Numbered from the stretch's first letter, positions 28,674-38,404 are shown. The stretch is 64,000 nucleotides of DNA from Paenibacillus sp. Root444D2 (GCF_001426375.1 NZ_LMEO01000002.1:101136-165135), one strand, 5' to 3'. Numbers and translations: made by a program. Notes: generated by a model from the sequence alone, not told the origin.

Positions 28674-28711
28674 AAAAACCGCGCTGCGCTGCTACTTAGC
28701 AGCACGCGCGG
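28674..28711 (-). terminator. Terminator of cca
   Basis: On the minus strand CCGCGCGTGCTGCT pairs with AGCAGCGCAGCGCGG, followed by TTTTTTT. It overlaps the last codons of cca. Confidence 0.85.
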
Positions 28712-30011
28712 CAAGTAAAAGTAATTCTCGCTCGTTCAAGATTTCACCGAGCGCGGTTCGTTCAAGCAGCTGCTGCAGCAGTTTGCCCATCCATGGGCCC
28801 GGCTGCCGGCCAAGCTCTTCCGCCAAATCCGTGCCGGATATGGCGAGTTCCTTCAGGCTGAAGCAGGGAACCTCCTTCAGCCAAACATCCCCGCGGCGCA
28901 GCAGCTCCGGCGCGGTAGTTTGCAGGAAGCGCGCGAGCTCGCCGCACTGTTCAGAGCATTGCTGCAGCGCGCTCAGCAGCCGCAGCAGAGCGCGGGCAGC
29001 GGCTTCACTGCTGCGCACCGCGCCAAGCTTCCAGACCCGCTCCAGCGGAGCCGGGTCCTGTACCATTGCGGCGTCCTGCGAAGCGCCGCTCGTTAGCTCC
29101 GCGGCCACAGCCTCGCGCAGGGCCAGCACTGCCACGACCGCTTCGCAATCGGCGCGGGAGAAGGTCAGCTCCTGGAGCGCTGTGCGGACCGTGTCCGCCG
29201 GCATCTCCAGAAGCATCAGCAGCATGGCCCAGCGGTCATGCTGCCCTTCCAGCGCGCTGACAGCGTCCAGCGCGTCATCCCATGCGAGCCAGCGCTCAAA
29301 AGGCAGCGGCAGCTGCTTTTTGAGGTGCGCCGTGAGTCGGCTCGCCAGCAACAACCGTACAGCCCGCGCTGGGGCTGGGCCTTCAATCATGCGCTGCAGC
29401 TCGCTTCGCACGCGCTCCATTGCGATGTGGCGCAGCAGCGGGGCTTGCGCAAGCAGCGCTTGCCATGTACTCGACTCGACTTCCAGACCGTAGGTCGAGG
29501 CAAAACGAACACAGCGGAGCATGCGCAGCGCATCTTCGCCGAATCGCTCCTCTGCAGCCCCTACGCAACGCAGCACCCCGTCCGCAAGATCCTTTTGCCC
29601 TGCAAAAGGATCCAATACAACGCCCGCCGCGTCCATCGCCATAGCGTTCATTGTAAAATCGCGCCGCTTCAAATCTTCTGTCAAATCCGAAATGTATTCG
29701 ACGGATGTCGGGCGGCGGAAGCCCTCATACTCCGTTTCCTTTCGGAACGTCGTCACCTCGTAGGTCCCTTGTGACAGGATCACGGTTACGGTGCCGTGCT
29801 GCAGCCCTGTCGGCGCCGTCCGCGGGAAGCAGGACATCACCTGCTCCGGCAATGCAGACGTCGCAATGTCGATGTCCTTAATCGGTCGACCAAGTACAGC
29901 GTCACGAACACAGCCACCTACAAGATACGCCTCATACCCTGCTTCTGTAAGCTTAGAAAGAACTAAGGAAGCTCCACGATCGATTACTTTTAAATTAACA
30001 ACATCCGACAT
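28692..30011 (-). CDS. cca: CCA-adding tRNA nucleotidyltransferase
   Basis: A class II nucleotidyltransferase that adds or repairs the 3' CCA of tRNAs. It shows VGGCVRDAVLGRPIKDIDIA (catalytic GG..DxD region), RRDFTMNAMAMD, DPFAGQKDLADGVLRCVG and the EDALRMLRCVRFA head-neck motif. It has 439 residues. The C-terminal ~220 residues are alanine/leucine-rich, and the gene is far richer in GC than its neighbours, which creates long shadow frames on the other strand. It keeps the B. subtilis order bshA-cca-birA. Confidence 0.92.
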   Translation of the reverse strand: MSDVVNLKVIDRGASLVLSKLTEAGYEAYLVGGCVRDAVLGRPIKDIDIATSALPEQVMSCFPRTAPTGLQHGTVTVILSQGTYEVTTFRKETEYEGFRRPTSVEYISDLTEDLKRRDFTMNAMAMDAAGVVLDPFAGQKDLADGVLRCVGAAEERFGEDALRMLRCVRFASTYGLEVESSTWQALLAQAPLLRHIAMERVRSELQRMIEGPAPARAVRLLLASRLTAHLKKQLPLPFERWLAWDDALDAVSALEGQHDRWAMLLMLLEMPADTVRTALQELTFSRADCEAVVAVLALREAVAAELTSGASQDAAMVQDPAPLERVWKLGAVRSSEAAARALLRLLSALQQCSEQCGELARFLQTTAPELLRRGDVWLKEVPCFSLKELAISGTDLAEELGRQPGPWMGKLLQQLLERTALGEILNERELLLLAARAAK

Positions 30012-30037
30012 GTTACTCCTAACCTGCTAACATCCTC

Positions 30038-31210
30038 TTATTGACAGGACGAAGCTATAATGCGATGAGATTCTGGAAGCTCTCTTCCCAGCACACGATA
30101 ATAAATTTCCTCATATTGAACCGTCGTTATGTCATTACAAAATGTATGCCGAGCACGAGTTAAGCAATTTTGTGCCACTTGTTCGTACAATACTTGATTA
30201 CTAAGCAAGTTTACGACATGTTCGGCCATTTTATCAGTATCCCCAACATCTGCTAAATAGCCAGTTTCACCGTGCGTAATGAGCTCGGGAATCCCGCCGG
30301 CATTAGAGCCGACCGTTGGCACCCCACAGGCCATCGCTTCTAGGGCGACTAGACCGAAGCTCTCTTTTTCCGAAGGAAGCAGCATCACGTCGGCAAGGGA
30401 AATCACCTGCGCTACATCATCTTGTTTACCACAGAACGTTACCTTATCTGAAAGGCCAAGTTCCTTTACCTTAGAAATCATTTTGGATAAATCGGGACCT
30501 TCTCCCACGAACAAGAGACGCGACGGAATTTCCTGGCTGACTTTTGCAAAAATATCAATAACATCCTGCACACGTTTAACAGGTCTGAAATTAGAAATAT
30601 GAATAAGAATCTTCTCTTCCGGCCGGGCAAACTCGCCTCTAAGCTTCGTAATATCACGCGGGTAATACACCCGTTTATCGACGAAATTATAAGTTAGATC
30701 TATATCACGGTCGATGTCCAATAATTCTCTTGTTTCTTTAATTAAATCTTTCGAGACCGCTGTAACCGCATCGCTTTCATTAATAGCATAGCGAATTAAG
30801 TCGGAAATCGATTGATCCTGTCCAAGTACGGTTATATCCGTTCCATGGAGTGTCGTGACAACCTTAAGCTTACTACCAACCATCTGTTTCGCCAGAAGTG
30901 CACATACGGCATGAGGAATGGCATAATGAACATGTAGTAAATCTAGCTCCTCCATCTTAGCGACCTGCGCTAATTTACTGGCGAGAGAAAGGTCATAAGG
31001 CGGATACCGAAAGACATAATATTGACTGACTTCCACTTCATGATAAAAAATATTTTTATGAAATTTACCTAAACGAAAAGGCATACTGTGTGTAATAAAA
31101 TGAACCTCGTGTCCTTTTTCAGCAAGCAGCTTGCCAAGTTCAGTAGCAACAACACCTGAACCACCTAAAGTTGGATAACAGGTAATTCCAATCTTGAGTT
31201 TATCTTTCAT
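30038..31210 (-). CDS. bshA: Bacillithiol glycosyltransferase BshA
   Basis: It transfers N-acetylglucosamine from UDP-GlcNAc to L-malate, the first step of bacillithiol synthesis. It is a GT4 family enzyme: GITCYPTLGGSGVVATELG at the N terminus, HVHYAIPHAVCA, and the C-terminal PSEKESFGLVALEAMACG (ExxxxxxxE nucleotide-sugar motif). It is 390 residues long from ATG 31210, with AGAGGTG upstream. bshB1 lies immediately upstream. Confidence 0.93.
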   Translation of the reverse strand: MKDKLKIGITCYPTLGGSGVVATELGKLLAEKGHEVHFITHSMPFRLGKFHKNIFYHEVEVSQYYVFRYPPYDLSLASKLAQVAKMEELDLLHVHYAIPHAVCALLAKQMVGSKLKVVTTLHGTDITVLGQDQSISDLIRYAINESDAVTAVSKDLIKETRELLDIDRDIDLTYNFVDKRVYYPRDITKLRGEFARPEEKILIHISNFRPVKRVQDVIDIFAKVSQEIPSRLLFVGEGPDLSKMISKVKELGLSDKVTFCGKQDDVAQVISLADVMLLPSEKESFGLVALEAMACGVPTVGSNAGGIPELITHGETGYLADVGDTDKMAEHVVNLLSNQVLYEQVAQNCLTRARHTFCNDITTVQYEEIYYRVLGRELPESHRIIASSCQ

Positions 31211-31228
31211 CACGCACCTCTTTTCCGA

Positions 31229-31921
31229 TCAAACGAATCGATCTACCACCAAGGGCAGCTTAGAAACGAAACCTTCTGCATAAGTTAACAAGCGTTTTTG
31301 ACCAAATAAACGGTCTCGAGCTTCAACTCGTTCGATGTAGCCCTGATTTAAGGGCGTGGCTACCGAACCTTGACCCGATATAAATTGTGAGCGATACGCG
31401 CTCAGTGCTGCAATTTTTTCATCATAACAATCGGTTACATCCACCATAAGATCAGCTTCGTAAACGTCATTTATAAAATAAAAATACATCTGCTCCACGT
31501 TCACAGGCTCAGAATCAGGTAAATACTTGCGAAGCTTAGCGTTAAAAACAGCTTCCTGAACCAACCCCGAACAGGCCACATGGTCTGGATGCCGGTCCTG
31601 CCAGTAAGGTGCAAACACGATTCTCGGCTTAAATTTACGAATTTCTTGCGTAATTCGCTCAATATTCGCCTGTGTGGCAAATAATCCTCGATCCGGTAGT
31701 CCCAGATTCGTACGAACCTTCACGCCCAGAATACTAGCTGCCTGTTCAGCTTCCTCGATCCTAGTCTCTACTGTGCCATTTGAAGACATTTCGGCATAGG
31801 TTAAATCACAAAGTCCAACCTTTAGCCCAGACTTGGTATGTTTGGCAATGGTGGCCCCCATTCCAATCTCAGCATCATCTGCATGTGCGCCAAATATAAG
31901 AATATCGAGAGATTCGCTCAT
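31229..31921 (-). CDS. bshB1: Bacillithiol deacetylase BshB1
   Basis: A LmbE/PIG-L zinc deacetylase that removes acetyl from GlcNAc-malate. The zinc motif is FGAHADDAEIGMG (HxDD), with a third ligand in DRHPDHVACSGL. It has 230 residues from ATG 31921, one base after the mgsA stop. With bshA it encodes the first two steps of bacillithiol synthesis; bshC is not in the window. Confidence 0.92.
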   Translation of the reverse strand: MSESLDILIFGAHADDAEIGMGATIAKHTKSGLKVGLCDLTYAEMSSNGTVETRIEEAEQAASILGVKVRTNLGLPDRGLFATQANIERITQEIRKFKPRIVFAPYWQDRHPDHVACSGLVQEAVFNAKLRKYLPDSEPVNVEQMYFYFINDVYEADLMVDVTDCYDEKIAALSAYRSQFISGQGSVATPLNQGYIERVEARDRLFGQKRLLTYAEGFVSKLPLVVDRFV

Positions 31922-31922
31922 C

Positions 31923-32342
31923 TTATTCAATACCTGGCTTATATTTATGTACTAACTCTCTCCAACCGAAATCACCGCGATCAAGCGCTCTGACAAGAAG
32001 TTCTGCTGTTGCTACATTCGTTGCGCAAGGAATTCCCTGAACATCACACAGGCGCAGCAGAGCAATAATGTCCGGTTCATGTGGTTGAGCCATTAATGGA
32101 TCTCGAAGGAAAATAATAAAATCCATCTCATTTTCAGCTACTAGTGCGCCAATTTGCTGGTCTCCCCCAAGAGGACCTGACATAAATCGATGTACGTCTA
32201 ATTTGGTGCCATCCATAATCCGCTGTGCTGTCGTACCTGTTCCATATAACTTATGACCCTCGAATACATGTTCATACGCTGTAACGAAGTTCACCATTTC
32301 ATCTTTCTTACGATCATGGGCAATTAACGCTATCTTTAACAT
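31923..32342 (-). CDS. mgsA: Methylglyoxal synthase
   Basis: It converts dihydroxyacetone phosphate to methylglyoxal and phosphate, a glycolytic bypass. [23 protein letters not shown] and [16 protein letters not shown] are family hallmarks. It is 139 residues long from ATG 32342. The mgsA-bshB1-bshA order is conserved with B. subtilis; methylglyoxal is itself detoxified through bacillithiol, which makes the linkage functionally sensible. Confidence 0.93.
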   Translation of the reverse strand: MLKIALIAHDRKKDEMVNFVTAYEHVFEGHKLYGTGTTAQRIMDGTKLDVHRFMSGPLGGDQQIGALVAENEMDFIIFLRDPLMAQPHEPDIIALLRLCDVQGIPCATNVATAELLVRALDRGDFGWRELVHKYKPGIE

Positions 32343-32368
32343 CTTGTCTTCCACTCCCCTAGGGCTCT

Positions 32369-33172
32369 TTAATCTATAAAATGCTCGAATCCATAAATCA
32401 TTCCGCTATATGTCATCACTTTACGTACAGCAATGGCAACGCCCGGCATATAGGCTGCACGATCATAGGAGTCATGTCTAATTTTGAGCGCTTGACCTTG
32501 CTCCGCCATAATCACTTCCTGCTGAGCAAAGATTCCAGGCAGTCGAACGCTATGTATTCTAAATCCATTGTAATACCCACCGCGCGAACCTTCAATTGTT
32601 TCCTCTTCTTTCGGATTACCTTGACGCAGTTCTCCTCTAACTTCGGAGATAAGTTCCGCGGTTTTCACTGCCGTTCCTGAAGGCGCGTCCAGCTTCTGGT
32701 CCCCATGATACTCAATGATTTCTAGATTAGGGAAGTATTTAGACGCTTGAGCAGCAAATTTCATCATAAGTATTGCCCCTATTGAGAAATTCGGAGCTAT
32801 TATTCCGCCAATTCCACTTTCTTGGCACTGCTTGTCCAATTCAGCAATAGCTTGCGGCGTAAATCCCGTCGTTCCCATTACTGGGCGAATTCCTAGGCGA
32901 ATAGCCAGGTTTGTATGTGAAACCGCTGTTTGCGGACCTGTAAAGTCTACTAAGACATCTGGTCTGGATTCTGTGAGAGCCTGTTCCAAATCATTGCTCA
33001 TTTTAACCCCACATTCTTCAAATCCTACCATTCTTCCCAAATCAATTGGGCCAGAGGACCGGTTAACCCCCGCCACCAGTTCCATATCGGATTCTGTGAG
33101 AACGGTCTTCACGACCTCTCGCCCCATTCTTCCACTTGCACCAATAACGGCTACTCGAATTTTACGATCCAT
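32369..33172 (-). CDS. dapB: 4-hydroxy-tetrahydrodipicolinate reductase
   Basis: An NAD(P)H-dependent enzyme of the diaminopimelate/lysine pathway. The Rossmann motif [18 protein letters not shown], then [13 protein letters not shown], and the substrate region [18 protein letters not shown] are seen. Its 267-residue length is normal. AAGGAG lies just before ATG 33172. Confidence 0.95.
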   Translation of the reverse strand: MDRKIRVAVIGASGRMGREVVKTVLTESDMELVAGVNRSSGPIDLGRMVGFEECGVKMSNDLEQALTESRPDVLVDFTGPQTAVSHTNLAIRLGIRPVMGTTGFTPQAIAELDKQCQESGIGGIIAPNFSIGAILMMKFAAQASKYFPNLEIIEYHGDQKLDAPSGTAVKTAELISEVRGELRQGNPKEEETIEGSRGGYYNGFRIHSVRLPGIFAQQEVIMAEQGQALKIRHDSYDRAAYMPGVAIAVRKVMTYSGMIYGFEHFID

Positions 33173-33205
33173 GTTGAGTATATCTCCTTTTTGTATGTTT
33201 CAAGC

Positions 33206-33709
33206 CTATAATTTCATCTTTTGTTGATAGAGCGCCGCATGCTGTTTCGCAATTTCATGATGAGGCTCCAAACGAACCGCTTCCATCACGGTTTGATAGG
33301 CTCTCCCATAATCTTTTCGAAAAGCAAATGCTTCTCCTAGAATAAGATACGCTTCAATAGCCAAAGGATCAAGAGCTATCGCTTCTTTTAGTAAGAAAAT
33401 CGCTCTTTCCGAATGCACTGACTGGGTACTCAGCTGTTTTTGTGCTTTTTCAACTAATTCTCTTGCATGCAGCACTTGCAAATGATAACGATAAACTTCA
33501 TTATCTTTAACCAACTCAAGTGCCCTAGAAGCATGCTCTATGGCTTTTAACAATTTGTTACTTCTTGCGAAAGTAATCGATAGCTTGTAGTGATAGGCAG
33601 CATTGTTTGGTTCTTCAGCTATCGCTTTTTCAAACCATTCAATGGCTTTTTCAAAATCATGACCAAGTATGGATTCGTACGCTTTCTGTATTTGAGTTTC
33701 TCCATTCAT
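33206..33709 (-). CDS. TPR-repeat protein upstream of dapB
   Basis: 167 residues made largely of tetratricopeptide repeats (FEKAIEWFEKAIAEEPNN, LLKAIEHASRALELVKD, SERAIFLLKEAIALDPLA, YGRAYQTVMEAVRLEPHH). ATG 33709 has GGAGGA upstream. It sits between the MazG-like gene and dapB, a position where B. subtilis has no TPR gene as far as I recall. Function is unknown; TPRs suggest a scaffold role. Confidence 0.8.
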   Translation of the reverse strand: MNGETQIQKAYESILGHDFEKAIEWFEKAIAEEPNNAAYHYKLSITFARSNKLLKAIEHASRALELVKDNEVYRYHLQVLHARELVEKAQKQLSTQSVHSERAIFLLKEAIALDPLAIEAYLILGEAFAFRKDYGRAYQTVMEAVRLEPHHEIAKQHAALYQQKMKL

Positions 33710-33773
33710 CTGCCCATCCTCCTCCACCCGAAATCGAGTCTCCCGTTATTGGGGATGGTATAGTTTATGAAGC

Positions 33774-34112
33774 TTATGTAGTTTCGGTGTTAATTTTGGT
33801 CCATCGACCCGCATCCCGCGTGTTGAATTTATGCATGATTTTATCGTGTGCTTCCGTCAAATCAATGCCCAAAGAGTTCGCGAAACAGATGGTTATAAAA
33901 AGAATATCGCCTAATTCGAGCTCAATAGAATTGTCTTCTTCCGTGCTTTTTTTGGGCTTTTCACCGTATGTATGATTCACTTCTCGGGCTAATTCACCAA
34001 CTTCCTCTGACATTCTGGCCAGCATAGATAAAGGACTGAAATAACCTTCCTTAAACTGGGAAATATAAGTGTCAACCTCTAATTGTATATCTTTAAGAGT
34101 ACGTTCGGACAT
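33774..34112 (-). CDS. MazG-like nucleotide pyrophosphohydrolase (YpjD-like)
   Basis: A 112-residue MazG-type protein. The magnesium-binding motifs EEVGELAREVNH and ELGDILFITICFAN are clear. Such proteins hydrolyse non-canonical nucleoside triphosphates. B. subtilis ypjD occupies the same place next to dapB. ATG 34112 follows an AAGGG site. It is divergent from the yitT-type gene. Confidence 0.88.
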   Translation of the reverse strand: MSERTLKDIQLEVDTYISQFKEGYFSPLSMLARMSEEVGELAREVNHTYGEKPKKSTEEDNSIELELGDILFITICFANSLGIDLTEAHDKIMHKFNTRDAGRWTKINTETT

Positions 34113-34223
34113 GTTCACCCTTCTTTCCATCATCTTCACCGAGCTATCATTACTATGTTAAACTATAGAAGAAAAGTTGACAAATTTTTTTGGCGATACC
34201 ATCAAGTATTTGGAGGAACAGGA

Positions 34224-35096
34224 ATGAGATTTAAGGAACGATTTGCTGATCGATTTACGAATGTTGTTGCAATTATGATCGGCACAGCTATTTATGCGTT
34301 TGGTTTGCACTATTTTGTTATTTCCAATGAGTTAATGGAGGGCGGTGTTACTGGGGTCTCCTTGCTGCTCAAATACGTACTAAACGTCCCGCCTTCCATA
34401 TCTACCCTGTTGATTAATATTCCCTTGTTTTATATCGGTTGGAAAAATTTCGGCAAAGGACGGATGCTATACACCATCTTCGGTGTCGTCGCGTTATCTT
34501 TCTTTCTATGGATCATGGAGTTACTCATTCAAAAAGAATGGCTGATCCCTTTTCACACCTCTCAGGATTACTTTCTAGCAACTCTATATGCGGGTATTAC
34601 ACTTGGGACTGGACTGGGTCTTGTCTTCCGTTTCGGAGGTACTACGGGCGGCTCTGATATCTTGGCTCATATCGGCAATAAGAAGAGAGGTTGGAGTGTC
34701 GGCCAAGTTATCCTCATTATTGACGTCATCGTCATTGGCTCTTCATTAATCTATTTACCAAAAGAGAAGGTCTTATATTCACTTGTTGCCGTCTTCGTAA
34801 GCTCTCGTCTCATCGATTATATTTCCGAGGGCGCATACGCGGCCAAAGCTTTTACCATTATTAGTGATCAAGCTAGTCAATTAGCACAAGCCATTACGAC
34901 GGAACTAGACAGAGGAGTGACTTTATTCCCAGCTAGGGGGGCCTACTCCGGTAATAATAAGGAAGTTGTTTATTGTGTCGTCTATCGTCACGAAACCAGA
35001 AGACTTCGAGAGCTCATTCATGCAATGGATCCTAGGGCATTCATCATCATTGGTGATGTACATGATGTTATTGGTGAAGGATTCAAAACACAGTAA
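34224..35096 (+). CDS. YitT-family membrane protein (YpjC-like)
   Basis: 290 residues: an N-terminal half with about five membrane helices (ATLYAGITLGTGLGLVFRFG, GTTGGSDILA) and a C-terminal cytoplasmic DUF2179 domain (VTLFPARGAYSGNNKEVVYC, IIGDVHDVIGEGF). YitT proteins are of unknown function. GGAGGAA precedes ATG 34224; the frame opens further upstream inside the mazG-like gene region. It is the only plus-strand gene between 20.4 kb and the right end. Confidence 0.88.
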   Translation: MRFKERFADRFTNVVAIMIGTAIYAFGLHYFVISNELMEGGVTGVSLLLKYVLNVPPSISTLLINIPLFYIGWKNFGKGRMLYTIFGVVALSFFLWIMELLIQKEWLIPFHTSQDYFLATLYAGITLGTGLGLVFRFGGTTGGSDILAHIGNKKRGWSVGQVILIIDVIVIGSSLIYLPKEKVLYSLVAVFVSSRLIDYISEGAYAAKAFTIISDQASQLAQAITTELDRGVTLFPARGAYSGNNKEVVYCVVYRHETRRLRELIHAMDPRAFIIIGDVHDVIGEGFKTQ

Positions 35097-35100
35097 TGCA

Positions 35101-35144
35101 AAAAGTGGGTTAAGCAGCTATATAAGCTTGCTTAACCCACTTTT
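35101..35144. terminator. Bidirectional terminator between yitT-type gene and ypjB
   Basis: AAAAGTGGGTTAAGC and GCTTAACCCACTTTT form a 15-bp stem between convergent genes. Confidence 0.92.
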
Positions 35145-35149
35145 ATGTT

Positions 35150-36028
35150 TTACCTATTTTCGCTTTCTCTTGATTGCTTCACCTGCACAATGTGTCGTCC
35201 TGATTGGTACATTCTCCATCCAACGAAGGATAGTACACTGACAATAATGAGACCAATACCTATCGACCAGATAATTGGCTGTTTAGGATCCGTAATCGGT
35301 ACGAAAGCGATCGCATCCTTGTTCTTTAGAAACAAATCATCCAAAACTTGGTTCAGATGGTCAAGCCCCGACTCCAATTGTCGAGTCGACATAGGCTGAC
35401 TATTCACATTCGTTCGGATAAAAGTGAGCAGTGAATCAAGCTTTTCGACGGAAGCGGCATCTCGGCTAATTAGCAAGGAAGGATGAATAATGGCAATATG
35501 CTGCGACAGCTTACCGAAATTCGCCAACGCCTCCTTCTGTTTATTCGCTTTTACGTCCTCGTTCAAGTTATTCGTATCATTTTGCAGTACTTTATAGTAT
35601 TGCAGCCACATAGGCTGGTTCTTATGTGTTAGTGCATCCGTGGCTAAACGAATTTTGGCGACAGCGATCTCCCCTTCTTCCGGTGAATAGGCTGCGGCAT
35701 TATAGACCCTTTTCGCTTGTGTAATCGTCTCCGTTAAAGCATTTAAACCCTCAACAGATGTAATCCCCTCAAAATGAATCTTAGGAATTTGATCAGACAT
35801 TTGCAGCAGTTTATTTCTCGCCTCTGTGACTTGACCATCCATGGTTTGTTTGTACATATCATCGGCAATTTGGTTCAAAAACGCTATCCGCTCTTGTTGT
35901 TCAGGATCTATTGGCTTAGCGGCTTGTCCGTTTGTACTCGTGCTAACTCCACAAGCTGAGCTTATAACTATAACGGCTGCCAGCAGAAGTGTGGTCGTTA
36001 ACCATTTCATACCGGAATAATTAAACAT
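35150..36028 (-). CDS. ypjB: YpjB-like sporulation protein
   Basis: 292 residues with an N-terminal signal (LTTTLLLAAVIVISSACG, whose SSAC could be a lipobox), a mainly helical extracellular region and a C-terminal membrane helix (IWSIGIGLIIVSVLSFVGW). It matches the position and general character of B. subtilis YpjB, annotated as a sporulation protein of unclear role. AGGAGGGG lies 7 bases before ATG 36028. Confidence 0.75.
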   Translation of the reverse strand: MFNYSGMKWLTTTLLLAAVIVISSACGVSTSTNGQAAKPIDPEQQERIAFLNQIADDMYKQTMDGQVTEARNKLLQMSDQIPKIHFEGITSVEGLNALTETITQAKRVYNAAAYSPEEGEIAVAKIRLATDALTHKNQPMWLQYYKVLQNDTNNLNEDVKANKQKEALANFGKLSQHIAIIHPSLLISRDAASVEKLDSLLTFIRTNVNSQPMSTRQLESGLDHLNQVLDDLFLKNKDAIAFVPITDPKQPIIWSIGIGLIIVSVLSFVGWRMYQSGRHIVQVKQSRESENR

Positions 36029-36094
36029 GGGACATCCCCTCCTTCACCATCATCATATGGAGGTTTGTCCCAATTTAGACCAGCAGCTATGCGG

Positions 36095-36754
36095 TTATGT
36101 ACTTCTTTTCTTACGGGTAAGCAGGCATATGACTGCAATCAATATACCAGTCATACTTAACCCTACTGTGAACCATTCTATCGTATGTAGATTGTCTTCA
36201 AGTTCTCGAGGTAATCGCGGGAAAATTCCTCTTTCATAATCCATGAAATCGTTCCAAAATGTCCAGATGGCGACAATGATAATAGCCGTTAGCCGGTATC
36301 TATACCATCGAACAAATAGCAGCGCTTCCACAGCCATTGCCAAATGGGAACCTGTCAGCATCCAACCATCCCAACCGACGGGAACTCCCTGCCACGCACC
36401 CGTCCAAATCATGGCAACCGCCCAGATGCCATATTTAAACGAAGTAATCAATGCGAATGCTTCAACAAACCCGCGAATAGCTCGATAAAGCTTATTAGGT
36501 TGTTGATCCAAAGAACGGTCCATAAGCAGGAAGCCGATTGATAAAGTAAAAAACAAGCTGGCTGTTGGGCTATCTGGAACAAAATATACGTACCAAACAG
36601 GATAATTAGCAATCGTATCGACCATTTGTGCCCAGTACCACTCATAGCCATAAACGGTTCCTAAAAGGTTTGAAATGAAAAACGCCCACAACATCTTTTT
36701 GCTGAGCAGAAAATCCTTGCTCCAAAAATAGGAAACGGACAACCCTTGCTGCAA
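36095..36754 (-). CDS. ypjA: DUF1405 membrane protein (YpjA-like)
   Basis: 219 residues with about six membrane helices, including the WYVYFVPDSPTASLFF segment typical of DUF1405. It lies next to qcrC as ypjA does in B. subtilis. Function is unknown; linkage to cytochrome genes hints at a membrane or respiratory role, without proof. Confidence 0.8.
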   Translation of the reverse strand: MQQGLSVSYFWSKDFLLSKKMLWAFFISNLLGTVYGYEWYWAQMVDTIANYPVWYVYFVPDSPTASLFFTLSIGFLLMDRSLDQQPNKLYRAIRGFVEAFALITSFKYGIWAVAMIWTGAWQGVPVGWDGWMLTGSHLAMAVEALLFVRWYRYRLTAIIIVAIWTFWNDFMDYERGIFPRLPRELEDNLHTIEWFTVGLSMTGILIAVICLLTRKKRST

Positions 36755-36784
36755 GTAAGCTCCTCCTCTTGTGCCAACTTATCT

Positions 36785-36817
36785 AAAAAAACCTGACCGC
36801 TCTCGCGATCAGGTTTC
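36785..36817 (-). terminator. Terminator of qcrABC
   Basis: AAACCTGATCGC pairs with GCGGTCAGGTTT (minus strand), followed by TTTTT, just after the qcrC stop. Confidence 0.88.
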
Positions 36818-36822
36818 CTTGT

Positions 36823-37713
36823 TTATTGAGCTTTTTGTTTGGATAACCATTCAGCAAGTTTATTAATATCAGCATCGCTTAAGCCTTTATCAATGTTAGC
36901 TTGGTATTGCTTACCCATGTTGCCTTTACCGTTCTTGATAATACCTAGAATCTCATCTTGGGGGTGCTTATCACCAACACCAAGTAATGGAGGTACACCA
37001 GAAGCAGGCATCCCTTTAAGTCCAGCGCCATGACAAGATAAGCAAGTTGCTTTCTTGTAAATCTCTGCACCAGGATCATCTGCTGCAACGATAGCTGCAG
37101 ATTTCTTCGTTTCCTTTGTAGCACCGCCGCCGCCAGCTGCGCCTTTTTTCGCGTGCATCTCTTCCTCACGCTTAATGTGCTCTGGAACGATGTTTTTCTC
37201 TTTCAATTCTACTTGGTAATGAGACCAAGATGTATACGTCAAATACGTACAAGCGATAAGAGATAAAATCATCAAGCTTGAGGCGATAGGTCTTCTGTAG
37301 AAACGACGCTCTTTACCTGTGTCCAAGAAAGGAGCAAGCAATAAGCCGCCGAACAGTAAACCAGGTACTACAACCGCACCAAGAACAACGTAATCTCCTG
37401 ATGTATATGGGTATTTCAACAATTGATACATGAATAAGAAATACCAATCCGGCATCGGAATGAACGCTGTGTTCTTAGGATCCGCAGGATATCCTAGCGG
37501 AGCTGGATCCGACATGACCAGTACTAACATACCGACCAATACGACTACACCAACCATCCATTCTTTCAACAAGAAGTTTGGTATGAACGCTTCTGATTTC
37601 CCCGGATATGCAGAATAATCTTTAGGAATCAGTCGTTGCTCTTGTGATTTCTTTATTACGCGGGAATCTCCCACATAAACGATTTTTTCGTCAGACTTAT
37701 GACCATGCGCCAC
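36823..37713 (-). CDS. qcrC: Menaquinol-cytochrome c reductase, cytochrome b/c subunit
   Basis: A fusion of the cytochrome b C-terminal part (subunit IV-like; three membrane helices, with FIPMPDWYFLFMYQLLKYP) and a C-terminal cytochrome c domain with the haem motif CLSCH and a distal methionine probably in GKGNMGKQ. It has 296 residues, longer than B. subtilis QcrC, partly from a Lys/Gly/Ala-rich linker (around KKGAAGGGGATKETKK). It is the last gene of qcrA-qcrB-qcrC and takes part in electron transfer from menaquinol. Confidence 0.93.
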   Translation of the reverse strand: MAHGHKSDEKIVYVGDSRVIKKSQEQRLIPKDYSAYPGKSEAFIPNFLLKEWMVGVVVLVGMLVLVMSDPAPLGYPADPKNTAFIPMPDWYFLFMYQLLKYPYTSGDYVVLGAVVVPGLLFGGLLLAPFLDTGKERRFYRRPIASSLMILSLIACTYLTYTSWSHYQVELKEKNIVPEHIKREEEMHAKKGAAGGGGATKETKKSAAIVAADDPGAEIYKKATCLSCHGAGLKGMPASGVPPLLGVGDKHPQDEILGIIKNGKGNMGKQYQANIDKGLSDADINKLAEWLSKQKAQ

Positions 37714-37732
37714 GCATTGACCCTCCTTTCAA

Positions 37733-38404
37733 TTATAGCGGTCCGGAAATACCTTGTTTGCGAATCATGAAGAAATGTCCAGCAAGCAAAGCTAGCAGAA
37801 CGCCCGGTAGGAAGAATACGTGGATGGCAAAGAAACGAGTCAATGTTTGAGCGCCAACAATGCTTCCACCTTGCAGCAATGTTTCAATATATGGTCCCGC
37901 GAACGGTACCGATGCTGCGATCTTCATACCTACTTGTGTTGCGAAATACGCTTTGTTATCCCATGGGAGCAGGTACCCGGTAAAACCAAGACCTAACATA
38001 ACGAAGAAGATGAGCATGCCTACAACCCAGTTCATTTCACGGGGTGCTTTATAAGAACCTGTGAAGAACACGCGCAGGGTATGTAAGAACATCATGACGA
38101 TTACTAAGCTGGCTCCCCAGTGGTGCATACCTCTGACAATAACACCGAAGGCCACTTTATGTTGTAAATAGTCAACGCTGGCATACGCGTTGATAATATC
38201 AGGTGTGTAGTACATGGTTAAGAACATACCTGACAAAATTTGAATGACTGTAATGAAAAACGTCAATCCGCCGAAGCAATATACGAAAGCGGAAAAATGA
38301 TGAGCAGGGTTTACGTGCTCTGGAACCTCGTGGTCTGCTACATCCCTCCACATTGGCGTAATATCAAGACGTTCGTCAATCCAGTTGTATACGTTTTTAA
38401 ACAT
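37733..38404 (-). CDS. qcrB: Menaquinol-cytochrome c reductase, cytochrome b subunit
   Basis: A short b6-type cytochrome b with four membrane helices and 223 residues. Haem histidines lie in VIVRGMHHWGAS and HTLRVFFTGSYKAPREM for one pair of positions, and in ARFFAIHVFFLPG-like sequence (TRFFAIHVFFLPG) for the other. GFTGYLLPWDNKAYFAT is a quinol-site signature. It lies 17 bases after qcrA. Confidence 0.95.
   Translation of the reverse strand: MFKNVYNWIDERLDITPMWRDVADHEVPEHVNPAHHFSAFVYCFGGLTFFITVIQILSGMFLTMYYTPDIINAYASVDYLQHKVAFGVIVRGMHHWGASLVIVMMFLHTLRVFFTGSYKAPREMNWVVGMLIFFVMLGLGFTGYLLPWDNKAYFATQVGMKIAASVPFAGPYIETLLQGGSIVGAQTLTRFFAIHVFFLPGVLLALLAGHFFMIRKQGISGPL

Noticed and set aside
28783-29774. 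Several long plus-strand open frames opposite cca
   Set aside because: They arise from the GC-rich third positions of cca; Ser/Arg-rich products with no ribosome binding sites.
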